A stretch of DNA of 49,622 bases from Cytidiella melzeri (Eukaryota > Basidiomycota > Agaricomycetes > Polyporales > Irpicaceae). The notes below the pieces were generated by a model. It had not been told where the DNA came from, did no database searches, and saw nothing but the letters and a program-made list of their open reading frames with translations. A program made the translations under genes and the position numbers. The stretch lies in assembly GCA_022592445.1 (NCBI GenBank), contig JABYQR010000323.1:1-49622 (forward strand). The letters are read 5' to 3'. Position 1 is the stretch's first letter; each line of letters begins with the position of its first letter. Shown here piece after piece: positions 30,689-40,355 of the stretch.

Positions 30689-30810
30689 CTGTACCCGCAG
30701 GTATGTGGTGCACCAATCCTCCTACCCAGAACTGCACAGGTAAGTTAGCACCAGGTACCTGACCTGCAGGTACAGGTACCCACCACATATGGGTCACCCA
30801 CAGGTAAGAA
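30655..30810. repeat. Palindromic GCAGGTAC-rich short repeats
   Basis: Repeated ACCTGCAGGTAC / CCCGCAGGTA / CAGGTACCCAC motifs, many self-complementary. Such motifs resemble subterminal repeats of hAT-type transposons, but no clear element ends can be defined. Confidence 0.45.
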
Positions 30811-30896
30811 GTTGCCTTATACGGATGTCACGTGCAAGCACTGGAACTTGGCTCGGAGACGTGCGAGATTACAATCCTGCCATGTGAGGGGCAGTT

Positions 30897-31090
30897 CACC
30901 ACGACAGTTCAAGACATCAAAGCCCAACATTGCCACCACCACTCTTGAACTCTTGCAAGTGAATGCATTTGCTGCGTTGAGTGATATTGAGTTTGCCACA
31001 ACAGTTCGAGACATCAAAGACCAATACCGGCACCACCACTCTTGATCTCTCGCCAGTGAATGCATTTGCTGCATTGAGTGATATTTACAG
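30897..31090. repeat. Two-copy tandem duplication (about 100 bp)
   Basis: The block running from ACAGTTCRAGACATCAAAG through CACCACTCTTGA to GTGAATGCATTTGCTGC and TTGAGTGATAT occurs at about 30903-30990 and again at about 31002-31085, roughly 90% alike. Confidence 0.7.
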
Positions 31091-31542
31091 TGAGTTATAT
31101 TCATGCGCAGAGAGTGAGCTGGAGGTGTGGCAGCACCAAAGGTTTGACACGCACAAAGTGAGACACTGAGCAACTACTCCAGCAGATTGATGGTGTACGA
31201 GCGACTCACAATAACTACTCCGCGAGGTAGCCATGAGAGGCAGTTTGACATCCTACGTACCTTCATTGCACACCGACGAGGAGGTGCATAGAGGCTGCTG
31301 CCTGAGCAACATAGCACGGCGCGGCCCTTCAAACCACTCTGGTGACCAGCGCCTGATACCGCGTGCCATGACCTCCTCACTCCCTCCAAATTTGCCTCTG
31401 CCCTCTCGCTATTTGTCGCTCAACGGGGCAACTTGTTCTCTCATCAAAATGGCATCAAGACCACCTATACACACGGCCAGCTTTGGGCACCGTCAGCTTC
31501 ACACTTTGTCTTTCCCCGCTACGCTCAACTCGATAGCCTGCC
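31091..31542. other. No supported gene
   Basis: One open frame (31233-31598, plus) has no domain and no clear start context. I see nothing else. Confidence 0.4.
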
Positions 31543-31892
31543 ATGCTGCACTCAAACAAGCACACCAGGCCCCGCAAACGAGCTCAAACAGCCAATAGCA
31601 AAAGTGACGACGAGGATGCAGCGGGGACCAACGCCATAGGCAGGACTTCAAGCCCTAAGTCTCTTGTGGTTGAGAAGCAGTCCGCCTTCGACCTCAAATG
31701 GAAGGTGGCTGAGCGCACCAATGAAGAGGTTCTTGGTGAGTTCATTCATTGAACTGACACACGCACATAGCATCTGACAACAAGAAATGTAGCCGCGCAA
31801 AGTAAAACTTGGGAGTCCAATTTGTACGCACATTTCTGGCATCCTGAGATTGTTGTCGAGTGTAAGGGGTGTCTTCTTGGATGCACACAAGG
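31543..31892 (+). pseudogene. Possible BED-finger / hAT-like transposase N-terminal remnant
   Basis: ATG-started frame at about 31543 (basic, then KSDDEDAAG, LVVEKQSAFDLKWKV). It runs to a GTGAGT donor near 31736, with CTGAC and CATAG acceptor at about 31770. Downstream, TWESNLYAHFWHPEIVVECK with a nearby C resembles the W...HF...C pattern of BED-type zinc fingers of hAT transposases, but a stop (TAA near 31801) or frame change separates the parts. Only weak motif evidence. Confidence 0.3.
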
Positions 31893-31898
31893 TAAGTA

Positions 31899-32144
31899 TG
31901 ACCAATATGTATTCGGAACCTACATGTGTACCAGATAAAAAGATGTCCTCTAAATCTACCAGATCTCAGTCCTAAATACTGAGATCTGCTACTGCGTAGT
32001 ACTACTATATGTTGTATGCTATTTTCTCACAATGGGCGCTGGCCCACTATCTAATCAGTACGAGTAAAAGGCCAGATCTACTGATCTGGCCACAGGATGC
32101 TTGCGCATCAGGTAGTGCTTGCACACATGTATCAAGCCCTAACA
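31899..32144 (-). mobile_element. Candidate short 3' LTR (minus)
   Basis: On minus the sequence AGGGGGAGGG (a polypurine tract, 32145-32154) is followed by TGTTAGGGC, a common LTR start. A matching CA end could lie at 31899. About 246 bp, with an imperfect palindrome around TCAGTCCTAAATACTGA. No partner LTR or target duplication was found, so the call rests on the PPT-LTR junction only. Confidence 0.35.
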
Positions 32145-32337
32145 CCCTCCCCCTAGACGAGACATCGGGTATGCGATGGAAGTTGAAGAACCAGCAGTTG
32201 ATGATGTATGTAGTGTGGCCTTGCGGCCGAGTGTATGCAATGATGGGTCCCTACATGGTAGGGCCCAATGGTTCTGACTTCTCCGAGCCGTGGTCGGAAG
32301 GTGACGGTGACCTCGAAGGTGGCAGGGGGGACAAAGG

Positions 32338-34776
32338 TTAATCCCGCGGGAACACGGCCGACAGCCACTGGTTGATCTCAGCAACCTGTGGTGAGGTGAT
32401 GATCTCGATGTCGAGGGACAGTAGTTCACCTGTCACCCCACGCAGCCATCAACGGACATTGTCCTCCGTGGGTTCTTCGGTCATGGCAGTTGTCCCGAAC
32501 AACTGCAATGCTGTAGGCTTGATCTCCTCCTTGCCAACCGCGATGAGAGCTCGAATGAACTCGATGGACGTCGTGGTCAACGAGGACAGTAGTCCCAGGC
32601 GGGCGACTCTGATCATCCCCCTGAGACGGTCCGAGTTTCCTACTCGGCGAGTGACTGGGTCCCTTTCGATTCCAGTGATCTCGACGTTTGGATTTGCGTT
32701 GAGATAACAAATCCAAGTCTCAATGACCTGGGGTGCTAGACTTGCGCCCGGGTCACTCGTGGGCACCATTGGGGGTGCGGGCCTTGTGTTTGCCTGCCGG
32801 CGAGGGGGACGGTTTGCAGGTTGCCCTGCACGAGTAGTGTGTTGTGCGGGTTGCCCCGCGCGTGGTGGTAGGCGCATCATGTTGGATGGCCCGGAGGGAG
32901 GTGGTCGGCTCTCGATGCTGGCAAGCCATTCCTCGTGCGTGTGCGTGGACGGTCCCGGCGCGAAGGGGTTGTGTCGAGGGGGTGAGGACGTGGACGGGGC
33001 AGCAGGTTGACCTGCATGCAATGTCTTTGCCTTCTTCTTCTTCTTCCCCTTCTCAGCCTGCTGCTGAGTCCTGTCTCGCAGTGGGTACCAGGTAGGCCTT
33101 GGTGGGGACTCCCTCACGGCTTCCTGTTTGGCAGCCGTTCGTTGATTGCGGGGGACCTGGTTGCAGTGATGGACGTAGAGCTTCCAGCACTCGTACGCCT
33201 CAGAGTTGCACTGATCGTGCGCAACGTCGCGGAGGTGCCTAACCTCGCCGACGGTCCTGGGAAACAGCCAGTGCCCAGGGTTCTGTCCATTGGATGCGTA
33301 CAGCTGCAGAGCTCTGCGGCTGTTGTCGAGCTGCCTCAGCAGACTGGGCCTCACACGTGTGAGGCGCGTGCAGTCAGGTCCCACAGCACCCCAACGTACG
33401 GTCCCTAGACCAGTGGTGAAGCCGTGCCGCTCAGACTCGGTCTGGCGGCCTAGTGGCCAGTGGGCTGGGTAGCCCAGGAACCCGTAAGGGTAGAGCTTCA
33501 GCTTGTGCTTCGTCCAGTTCACCCCCGTGATTGGATTGATCATGTTTTTGTTTGGGGGCACGTCTGGCAGGCGGTCCTCACAATCCACTGGGATACCGTA
33601 TATAATGCGATATCCTCGGTTCACCACGTCGGGGCGAATGATTATTGGTACGCCCTGCGGGTCCCTCAGTGGGATGAGCCTGTTGTACACACTTGTGTTG
33701 CTGATGTGGACGTGGGCATTGGGGTCCCTGGCTCCCGGGGCGCGGTACCAATCGATAGTTGGGGGCCATTGCTGTGAGGCTGGCTCCAGTCGTTGTGCGA
33801 GTGCAGCCCCTTGCGGGGCGGGTGTGATACGCTCTGCGAGCAATACTGGTGGAGGCGTTGCCTCGCGAGGTTCAGTCTTGTCAACTGTCATGCGCTCCTC
33901 TAAGGGTGCGCGCGGGGGAGTTGCCTCCAGGTGTAAAGTCCTGGATGGACCCGCCTGTCTCTCCTCCTCATCAATCTGGCGGTCGTACTCCTCTGCCTCC
34001 TTCCTTGCCTTTGCACGAGCCCTTTTTGCCCCACGCTTCGTGGTTGGCTTGTCATTGTATTCGCTCCAATCCTCCTCCCACTCGTCCCGCCCTTCTCTGT
34101 AGTGGTCGCGAGCAATCTCAAAGTGGTGAATCTGCTTCTTGAGATCCTCCGTCGGGACCGTTGCAAAACGGTTCGATGCCGCTTCCCTAGATCGTGCGCG
34201 TCCACACTGTGCAAGCTCCCTCCAAAGATCCTCACTCTTGAACTCCTGGTACTTGAGTTCGGATTCTGAACGGCCCAGAGCGTCCTTGGTCCCGCTGAGG
34301 CGTTCCTTGCAACGTTGCAGCTTCTCTAGATAGTAGTCGCAGTTGTGCCGTAAGCGGTCTACGTTGTCGTGTAGCCAATTGTTCTCCTGACGGAGATAAT
34401 TGAGCTTGCGCGAGTCGGCTCGTGGAGCTGTGACAGTGTCCCGTTGATTTTGCCGTGTAGGCAGAGATTGCAGCCGCTGTTCCACCACAAGGGCGTTGTT
34501 GAACGAGGCGGACTGGGCGGGGCTGGCCCTGTGCACCATCCAGTCAGAGCACACGGGGCAGCCGATAGGGTGCACAACTCCTACACCTGGGATATGGGCC
34601 CATGGTGCGTTGTCGTCGCCAGACAGCGGTGAGGAGCTCCTCCTACGCTTCCGTGAGGAGCGGGAGGACTCTCCTCTGGACTGCTGTGAGTCCCGTGAGC
34701 CGCTTGCACGGCGATCCTCGCGTGAGCGAAGAGAGGGTGTTGCACGGTCTGTGCAATTTTGGGGGCAGCGAGGCAA
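32338..34776 (-). pseudogene. Large uncharacterised ORF (about 812 codons, one internal TGA)
   Basis: The frame is open from 34776 to a TGA at 32449-32451, and then 36 more codons (WLRGVTGELLSLDIEI..., ending SAVFPRD) to TAA at 32338-32340. The first in-frame ATG is only at about residue 80. An ATG near 34800 (MRTVTRPLASLP) would join the frame if a run of five C's were four, so a one-base slip may have broken the start. Features: Arg/Ser-rich N-terminus, CPVCSDW, long coiled-coil regions (about 130-260, RQENNWLHDNVDRLRHNCDY, DLKKQIHHFEIARDHYREGR), a conserved-looking central part (IIRPDVVNRGYRIIYGIPVD, about 390) and a Pro-rich, basic tail. GC-rich, unlike the flanking repeats. It may be a Gag-like protein of a non-autonomous LTR element (PPT and candidate LTR lie just downstream) or a host gene. 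No family recognised. Confidence 0.45.
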
Positions 34777-35092
34777 GTGGTCTCGTGACCGTCCTCATCC
34801 TTGCTCGTCCCAAGAGCCTTGGCTTCTGCTTGTTGAAATTTTGTTTGGAGTGAGTTGTAGAGTTTGAGAAAGTGAAGTGGTGTTAAAGCGTGAGCCTGAG
34901 TGAGTTTGTTGGGAGGTGGTGGTCGTTGGAAAGAGAGGTCACCGCTTGCAGCATGCAGTAAACGGCAATCAGGGGCGTCTACGCGTATCCCAATGTGGGA
35001 TTTGCATCCGGAGCGCCCAAATTTTCCGCCAAGTGAATGAAATTGACAGAACCTTGGAGATCCAAGGTATTTTGTGCGGTGTCCCGCCGATC
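34777..35092. other. Spacer between element F pol and the large ORF
   Basis: On minus it contains TTGGCGGAAAATTTGGGCGC (35011-35030), which could be a primer-binding region, then a pyrimidine-rich leader. No complete LTR identified. Confidence 0.35.
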
Positions 35093-35793
35093 TTATCTTA
35101 TCTGGGATAATTCTTGCACTGAATTCACCCCTTGGGTGTCGAGGTAATTGTCCAGTGCTGAGCACTCGTCTACATTGGCGAGTGGCTCCCAAGTCTCGTC
35201 TCCTAGGTTCCATTTGACGTGGAACTTCAAGGACCTGCCAGTCCACTTGTGGTCGTCGATCTCTTCGACTACCCGCTCCCCCTCCTCGGGGTTCCCCATG
35301 TCGTAGAATACCCGTGTTTCCCGGTGAGGGAATAATAAATTGTTGTTTCTCTCGTGGCGTCTGAGTCTACTGATGTGAAACGTGGGATGGATCTGTCGCC
35401 AGACTAGATCCTCCGGCAGTTTCAGAGTGTAATTAGAGGTGGCTGGGTGGGCCACTTCAATCTTGTAGGGGCCAATAAATTTTGGTAACAACTTTTTAGC
35501 CCGGCCTTTCGGCAGGTGTAGATTCTCGGTAGAGAGATAAATATATTCCCCTTCTTTCAGGGGTTTGGGTTTCCCCTCAGAGAGACTTTTGTCTCGATGC
35601 CTGTTATTGGCATGATAGGTCTGGTGGACCCGACTATTGATTATCGCGTCGTGCGCAAGCATGAGGTTATCGAGTGCCTTTTGGGCAAACGGCTGAACGA
35701 CGGGCAGCTTACTGTCCGGTATAGCCCTGCTCATGCAGGGTATGTGTCCCCCAGTAAGTTCAAACGGTGCGAACCCGGTCGAACTACTGGCGG
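35093..35793 (-). pseudogene. pol: Element F integrase C-terminus and chromodomain
   Basis: Reading minus: SSSTGFAPFELTGGHIP, then MSRAIPD, NNRHRDKSLSEG, LLPKFIGPYKIE (GPY/F module), IHPTFHISRLRRHE, and the chromodomain VVEEIDDHKWTGRSLKFHV followed by KWNLGDETWEPLANV. Ends at the stop at 35093. Open frame of at least 213 codons, but separated from the integrase core by insertion G. The chromodomain normally targets chromovirus integration to marked chromatin. Confidence 0.85.
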
Positions 35794-36343
35794 TGATACG
35801 CCCGGAAATTGGCTAGGCGCGGAGACCCGGCAGCAGCCCGCCATTTGCGCGGCCCGCGTCATCCTGAGCGGCAAGTCCCTCCACTTTCCCAGCGTCACGG
35901 GCACGAGGAGTTCGCCGAGGTCACGAGAAGTTCGCCAAGGATCCGAGGACTTGACAAGGAGCAGCAGCGCGCCGGAAACATCCGAGGCCGAGGAATCGCA
36001 CCGAAATCTGACTCACCGACACGCCCCTTTTGCATCGGAGCATGGGCCGGCCAGCCACCAAGTGTTTCGGACACGGGTCGGACCAACGGTAGAAGAAACT
36101 TGACGCGCGAACCCCGTTTCAGGAAGACTCCTATCACGCCACGCTGTGCAACTCCTGGACGGCGCCTCATTACCTGCTCGCGACGGTTGGCGCCTCTGCA
36201 GCGCAAGGGCGCGCGCCGCTACTCCGCGTCGACTCGCTGGACATTTTGCCTCCGCAGACGGAAGTATTCTGCCACCCCGTTTCCTCGCTCTCGCGTTTGG
36301 GTTTAGGCCATAGAAGGAAAGGTTTAGGAGAGGGTCTTCAGGG

Positions 36344-36354
36344 TATATAAAAAG
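36344..36354 (+). promoter_or_regulatory. TATA box within insertion G
   Basis: TATATAAAAAG, with the first following ATG at 36508. Consistent with an LTR promoter or the promoter of the ORF it contains. Confidence 0.5.
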
Positions 36355-36507
36355 GTGTTGCTTGTACTGCGTAGAGGGGGGAGAAAATCAATCCACACAC
36401 CAGTTACCAGAGTATATTTTACACTTTGCGCTCGCGTCGAGGGAGTCTCTTCGCGTCCCTAGCTGTAGCCTCTCCTGCGTTGCCTCATTGCGATCTCTTC
36501 CACGTTT

Positions 36508-37035
36508 ATGCCCGCGGCGTCCAACAACGACAACCCGCCTCGAGCCTGCCGCTGCTGTCCCACTGTTCCCCATTCACCCACCGGCCGTTGCCCTTTCAGT
36601 CCGCGCCCGCGCGAGATTCAACGCCGTTATCCCACCATCCCCGCGCCCACGCCGCCGCCCGAGCCCTCTGCAGCGCCTACGGTCTCCCCTGAGAGACCTA
36701 CTCCTAAATCACCCTCGCCAGCGTCGTCCGTCGCATCTGTCGCGGACTCGCTCGATAACTGCTCCTATTGCGACACTCAGAGCGACCATCCAATTCCCCT
36801 ACGTACAGGACCTTTCGTCCCACTCGACTGCGATCGCCCGCGCGCGCCGCACCCAGATTGCTGGCTATCTCCAGACTTTGAAGGCGAGGGTCACGAGTGC
36901 GAACTAGTACAGTTCAATCTTACCAGCTCTACCAACGTCGTCGTTGGACACGCGTTTGCTTGTAATACGCATCGCCGCTCGGGAGGTGTTGTTCTACACT
37001 ACCGCCCCCGCGCGCAGTCTGTCGAGTCCACTTGA
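36508..37035 (+). CDS. 175-aa Pro-rich, Cys-containing ORF inside insertion G
   Basis: ATG is the first after the TATA box. Starts MPAASNNDNPPRACRCCPTV and carries a Pro/Ser-rich stretch (PTPPPEPSAAPTVSPERPTP), then NCSYCDTQSDHPIP, CWLSPDFEGEGHECEL and HAFACNTH, so repeated Cys/His pairs in the C-terminal half could bind metal. No family recognised. If G is a solo LTR, this would be an LTR-encoded ORF and may be fortuitous in GC-rich DNA; the Cys/His spacing and promoter placement argue mildly for a real product. Confidence 0.4.
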   Translation: MPAASNNDNPPRACRCCPTVPHSPTGRCPFSPRPREIQRRYPTIPAPTPPPEPSAAPTVSPERPTPKSPSPASSVASVADSLDNCSYCDTQSDHPIPLRTGPFVPLDCDRPRAPHPDCWLSPDFEGEGHECELVQFNLTSSTNVVVGHAFACNTHRRSGGVVLHYRPRAQSVEST

Positions 37036-37621
37036 CGGCGATCTCACATAGCCTTCCGCTACGACTCGCGCGCCATTAGTTTATCTTTCTCTCACACTTC
37101 CTTTCGGCTTCGTTATACTGCGTTTGCTTTTACTGCGTTATCTTACTGCGTTACTGCGTTGCGTTTCATCTTCACTGCGTCGAGCTTACTGCGTTCACTT
37201 TCACTGCGCCCGCGTTTTACAGCGACCACTTCATCTTCACCAGCGACCGCGTTTTGTGTTCGAGATTCATATTGCGTCTGCGTTTATCTTCTGCGTCCCT
37301 CCGCGCGCCGTTTTCCTACAAGCCGCGACCTTTCACGCGCGCTCTCTTGGAGCCGCGCTATAACTCTTTCGCCTTCACCGCGCCGACTTGCCCCTTTTAC
37401 CCGCGATACGCGTGGTAGTTGCCCGTCTAGTTCCCTTCATATAAACAATATCACAAAAACCTTGTCGCTCTTTTAGCACAGGTAAAACTAGGACTCTTAG
37501 ACCACCTCGCATTACTTTAACACTTCCGCGCTTCCACACCTTTACACTTCTATTGCCACTTCGTGGGTGGTTGTGTTGTCTTTAAGGTTGTTCTTAGTTA
37601 GAAGTGTGACTAAGTGTCTCA

Positions 37622-38489
37622 GCGGCTGCATTCAGGGCAAACTCAGTCATGGGAAGTTGGTCTACCCAGTTGCTCTGGTCAGGTTTAATCAGGGCGCAAA
37701 GCACCTGGGTAGTGGAGCAGTTAGCCTGCTCAGTAGCCCCATCCGTCTGAGGATGGAAGGCTGTCGACATCAGTAGTCAAGTCCCTAACAGCCTCTGTAC
37801 CTCCTTCCAGAAGGCTGAGGTAAATTTCGAATCCCTGTCGCTAAAAATGGACTCGGCGACACCATGTAGTCGGACTATGTCCCTCACATAGAGCCATGCA
37901 AGTTCGCTAGCCTTAATCTTCGTAGTGACTGGAATCAAGTGTACATTAGACGTGAGTCTGCAAAGTACTACCCAAAGGTAGTCCAGCCCTTGACACTTAG
38001 GGAACGGCCCCAAGAAGTCCATCGCTATGGACTGCCAAGGGTATGCCGGTATGGGCAACGGGTGAAGTAGCCCTGCTGGTAGCGTGTTACTGGTCTTTGT
38101 TGTTTGGCAGAGTCCACAGCTGAGGCAGAACTTAATCACGTCCTTCCCTAGCGTAGGCCACCAGTACAGTTCCCTGATGTACTCTGCCGTCTTTCAATGG
38201 CCATAGTGCCCCAGTGTAAGGTGGGCATTGTCGATGATGATGTCGACAAGCATTCTCGCTCAACTTTGATCCTGGGGATACAAAGTACTCCGTTGCCAAA
38301 GCGGTTCTTGGTAAAAAGGAATCCATTGCGCTCTGTGAACGCACAGTATTCCGTTGGTGCCTTTTCGACCTTCAAGAGTGTGGGGTCGGACTTGTATCCT
38401 AAACAGATAATGCCCTCAAAATTATCGAGCAATTTCATCCTTTCGGATAGTGGTGCGATGTCCTCGCTGGGCTCTATGGCAGCTGGGTC
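37622..38489 (-). pseudogene. pol: Element F RNase H-integrase region, broken
   Basis: Minus: the linker NGFLFTKNRFGNGVLCIPRI, then, after a frame change near 38255, the integrase zinc-binding HHCC region (AHLTLGHYGH ... YWWPTLGKDV ... CLSCGLC). The core follows: IAMDFLGPFPKCQGLDYLWV, FSDRDSKFTSAFW, and, after an in-frame TGA (37777-37779), STAFHPQTDGATEQAN and WVDQLPMTEFALNAA up to the G insertion. Another in-frame TGA (38194-38196) follows GHYGH. Both stops are explained by CGA to TGA. Confidence 0.82.
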
Positions 38490-38996
38490 TGTCATGGATG
38501 GCCTGACTAGCCCTTATTTTTCGCATTTTATCTCTAGTTTATAGCTTGAAACCTAGCTTGAAACCCAGTTGCAATCTAGCTTGCAGCCCTCTCTGCACAC
38601 GTCTATGAAGCGCCCGTATCACGTGGCTTAGACGCTCCACACGGTCACATTACTTGCTACTACGTCACACTGGCATGTGACTTAGCTTAAGTAAGACCAC
38701 ATGGCTACAAGCACATGGCTCAGCCCATAGCTAGGGTTTGATGTCATAGATACTGTTCACATGGGCTCCTTATTGTTCTTTCCCTATTGTTCTCTTTATG
38801 GAAGGATGTTCTCACAGGTGTGGGAATGGAATACAATAGTTGGTCTCCTTTTAGATAGATTCTCTCACGAGTAGAGTTCTTAGCAAGGTCTAGACAATAG
38901 CTATTGTTCTCCTTTAGGTAGTTCTTTTGTTCTTTGTTCACATGGCTTCTTGCAAAGCCTGCCCTCAACATGGTCTGTGCGCAGGTCCCTGAAGTC

Positions 38997-39040
38997 TATA
39001 TAAGCAGCTACATGTACGCTCCTAGCCCCCATCTCGACCT
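38997..39040 (+). promoter_or_regulatory. LTR promoter and self-primer motif, element D
   Basis: TATATAA at 38997-39003; ATCTCGACCT at 39031-39040 pairs with AGCTCGAGAT at 39248-39257 in 9 of 10 positions. Confidence 0.68.
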
Positions 39041-39060
39041 CTTGGTCTTTACTGGGCTAG

Positions 39061-39128
39061 GTAAGCAAACCCCTCCTGTACTACATAGCTAGTAGTACCC
39101 AATACTAACTTGGTCTTTACTGGGCTAG
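39061..39128 (+). other. LTR intron, element D
   Basis: 68 nt, donor GTAAGC, perfect TACTAAC branch site (39103-39109), acceptor TAG. The 20-mer CTTGGTCTTTACTGGGCTAG ends the exon (39041-39060) and is repeated exactly at the intron end (39109-39128). Confidence 0.75.
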
Positions 39129-39247
39129 ATACTTGTATAAAGTCTGATAGCTGGTGAGAGCACTGTGCTACACGCCTGCCACCACCTCCTCTTCGATATC
39201 CACATCGTGTACCTGTCTGCCACGTGGAGCCCTGTCTCCGTGTCATT

Positions 39248-39257
39248 AGCTCGAGAT
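39248..39257 (+). other. Self-priming site of element D
   Basis: AGCTCGAGAT, two bases (TT) after the LTR, as in family 1. The fifth base of the transcript motif (T to C) and its partner (A to G) differ together between families. Confidence 0.68.
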
Positions 39258-39320
39258 TGTTGTGGAAAACCCTGGGTCCCCCATTCCCACCGTTTTAAAA
39301 AGTTTATTCCTGTTTGACGA

Positions 39321-39393
39321 GTACGTCTCCGGTCTTCTCATACCGTTGAGCTATACTTAGGTCGTCCGTTTCTACCCCCTGCACATTGTCTAG
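39321..39393 (+). other. Leader intron that creates the ORF1 AUG, element D
   Basis: 73 nt, donor GACGA/GTACGT and acceptor GTCTAG. Splicing joins A (39320) to TG (39394) and forms ATG CCT AAG. No strong branch consensus is visible, so this intron is less certain alone, but position and junction match family 1. Confidence 0.6.
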
Positions 39394-40121
39394 TGCCTAA
39401 GGACACACGCCCCCGTTTTTCTAAGAACCTCTCTACAACTGAGCCTCAGCTCAAGAGGTCTCTTCCATCATCATTTCTTGACGCTCTCGCTGAAAAGCGT
39501 AAGAGCGGTCAACCTCATTGCTGGTCTGACAAAGACCTGGTCACTGTCGCGAAGTACGTGTCCAAGAAGCCGCCTGTCAAAGGCATCACCCTCACTGTCC
39601 CCTCTTACGAGGAAAACCAACAACTTCGCGCTTCTGCCAGAGCATACGGAGAACGCGCCGCTGAAGAACGTGCTCGCACTCTAGCTGAGCAGCGAACCCA
39701 CAAGCCAACTCTCTCGGAGCGGCTTGCTAAGCTTCCCCCGCCCACTCCCGCTCCCGCTGCACCCAAACCGATGTTGATAGACTTCAAGAAGCTATCACCG
39801 GTTGACCTCGTCGGCATCTTCAGGCCGAAACTCACCGCCGTCCGCACCCACCTGCAAGCTCTCACAGAACTTGAAGAACTCCTGAACCGCGCCAACCCCG
39901 ACCACCGTCGCGCGCTGCTTCACCTTGTCAACAAGGTTAATCGTTTCCTCAACCGAGTCAACAATCTCGCACCTGTCATAGCAGACCGCGAGTGGCAGCT
40001 CCTAGACTGGGGTTGCAAAGCAATTGGGAAAGTTTCCTTTAAGCAGCTTTGCAAAAACTACGACAAAGTCCTTGCACAACTTAACGTAGTAAATAGTGAT
40101 AGCTATTTTGAGTGGATCTAG
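39394..40121 (+). CDS. ORF1 of element D, uncharacterised conserved protein
   Basis: 242 codons with a split start codon; unspliced it opens at GTG. One internal Met (ATG 39771) is the only ATG between the transcript start and the Gag ATG. Matches family-1 ORF1 from the MPK start, through ARAYGERAAEERARTLAEQ (about 72-90), PMLIDFKK, GIFRPKLTAV and DREWQLLDWGCKAIG, to SDSYF near the end. Basic and probably helical. It stops at one TAG (40119-40121), with gag continuing in the same frame. Function unknown; conservation between families indicates a real product. Confidence 0.75.
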
Positions 40122-40355
40122 CGGATCCATAAGTTTTTGCCCACCACGTCTTGCGATAATTGTATACACTTCTTCGATTCAAGCGCGGTCACAGACGACC
40201 ATTTCTACGGAGGAATATTCTACGAGTGTGACAAACAACCGTGCCCAAATCGATACACTCAGGCAGACTCAACTGAAGCCGTCAACAGCGAGTATTACTC
40301 TGAACATCACCAGACGCCCACCGAAAAAAATTTACATCTTATCACGCACAAAGAC
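40122..40355 (+). other. Conserved open segment between the ORF1 UAG and the Gag ATG, element D
   Basis: 78 codons in frame with ORF1 and gag, no ATG. CDNC at about residue 10 and YECDKQPCPNRY near residue 40 parallel the family-1 segment (CENY ... QPCPNRY). Confidence 0.58.

Larger units (their letters stand above)
35794..37621 (+). mobile_element. Insertion G: 1.83-kb TG...CA element with GCGG duplication
   Basis: Starts TGATACGCCC and ends GTGTCTCA, flanked by GCGG at 35790-35793 and 37622-37625. Removing it with one GCGG restores the F integrase frame exactly (ALNAAASSSTGFAPF), so the ends are well defined. TG...CA with TGA/TCA inverted ends fits an unusually long solo LTR; a 4-bp duplication is atypical but known for some gypsy groups. 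It is GC-rich, contains a TATA box and an ORF, and has many TACTGCGTT motifs at 37110-37210. Confidence 0.7.
35093..38489 (-). mobile_element. Element F: family-3 gypsy chromovirus fragment, interrupted by G and D
   Basis: Minus-strand pol remains of a third gypsy family. The upstream part at 38489-37622 and the downstream part at 35793-35093 become contiguous when insertion G (35794-37621) is removed. The 5' side ends at 38489, where element D inserted, so the rest of F should lie beyond D, outside the window. Its LTRs are not visible. Confidence 0.82.
38490..39245 (+). repeat. 5' LTR of element D (family 2)
   Basis: 756 bp, TGTCATGG ... GTGTCA; homologous to the solo LTR 16448-17200. The first bases differ slightly from the TGTTGTGGATG that starts its 3' LTR at 45506. 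Confidence 0.93.

Noticed and set aside
33503..34102. 199-codon plus-strand frame opposite the large ORF
   Set aside because: GC-rich antisense shadow; the minus frame is four times longer and has coiled-coil structure.
34581..35246. 221-codon minus frame overlapping the F chromodomain and the large ORF
   Set aside because: Overlaps two better supported frames and shows no recognisable motif.
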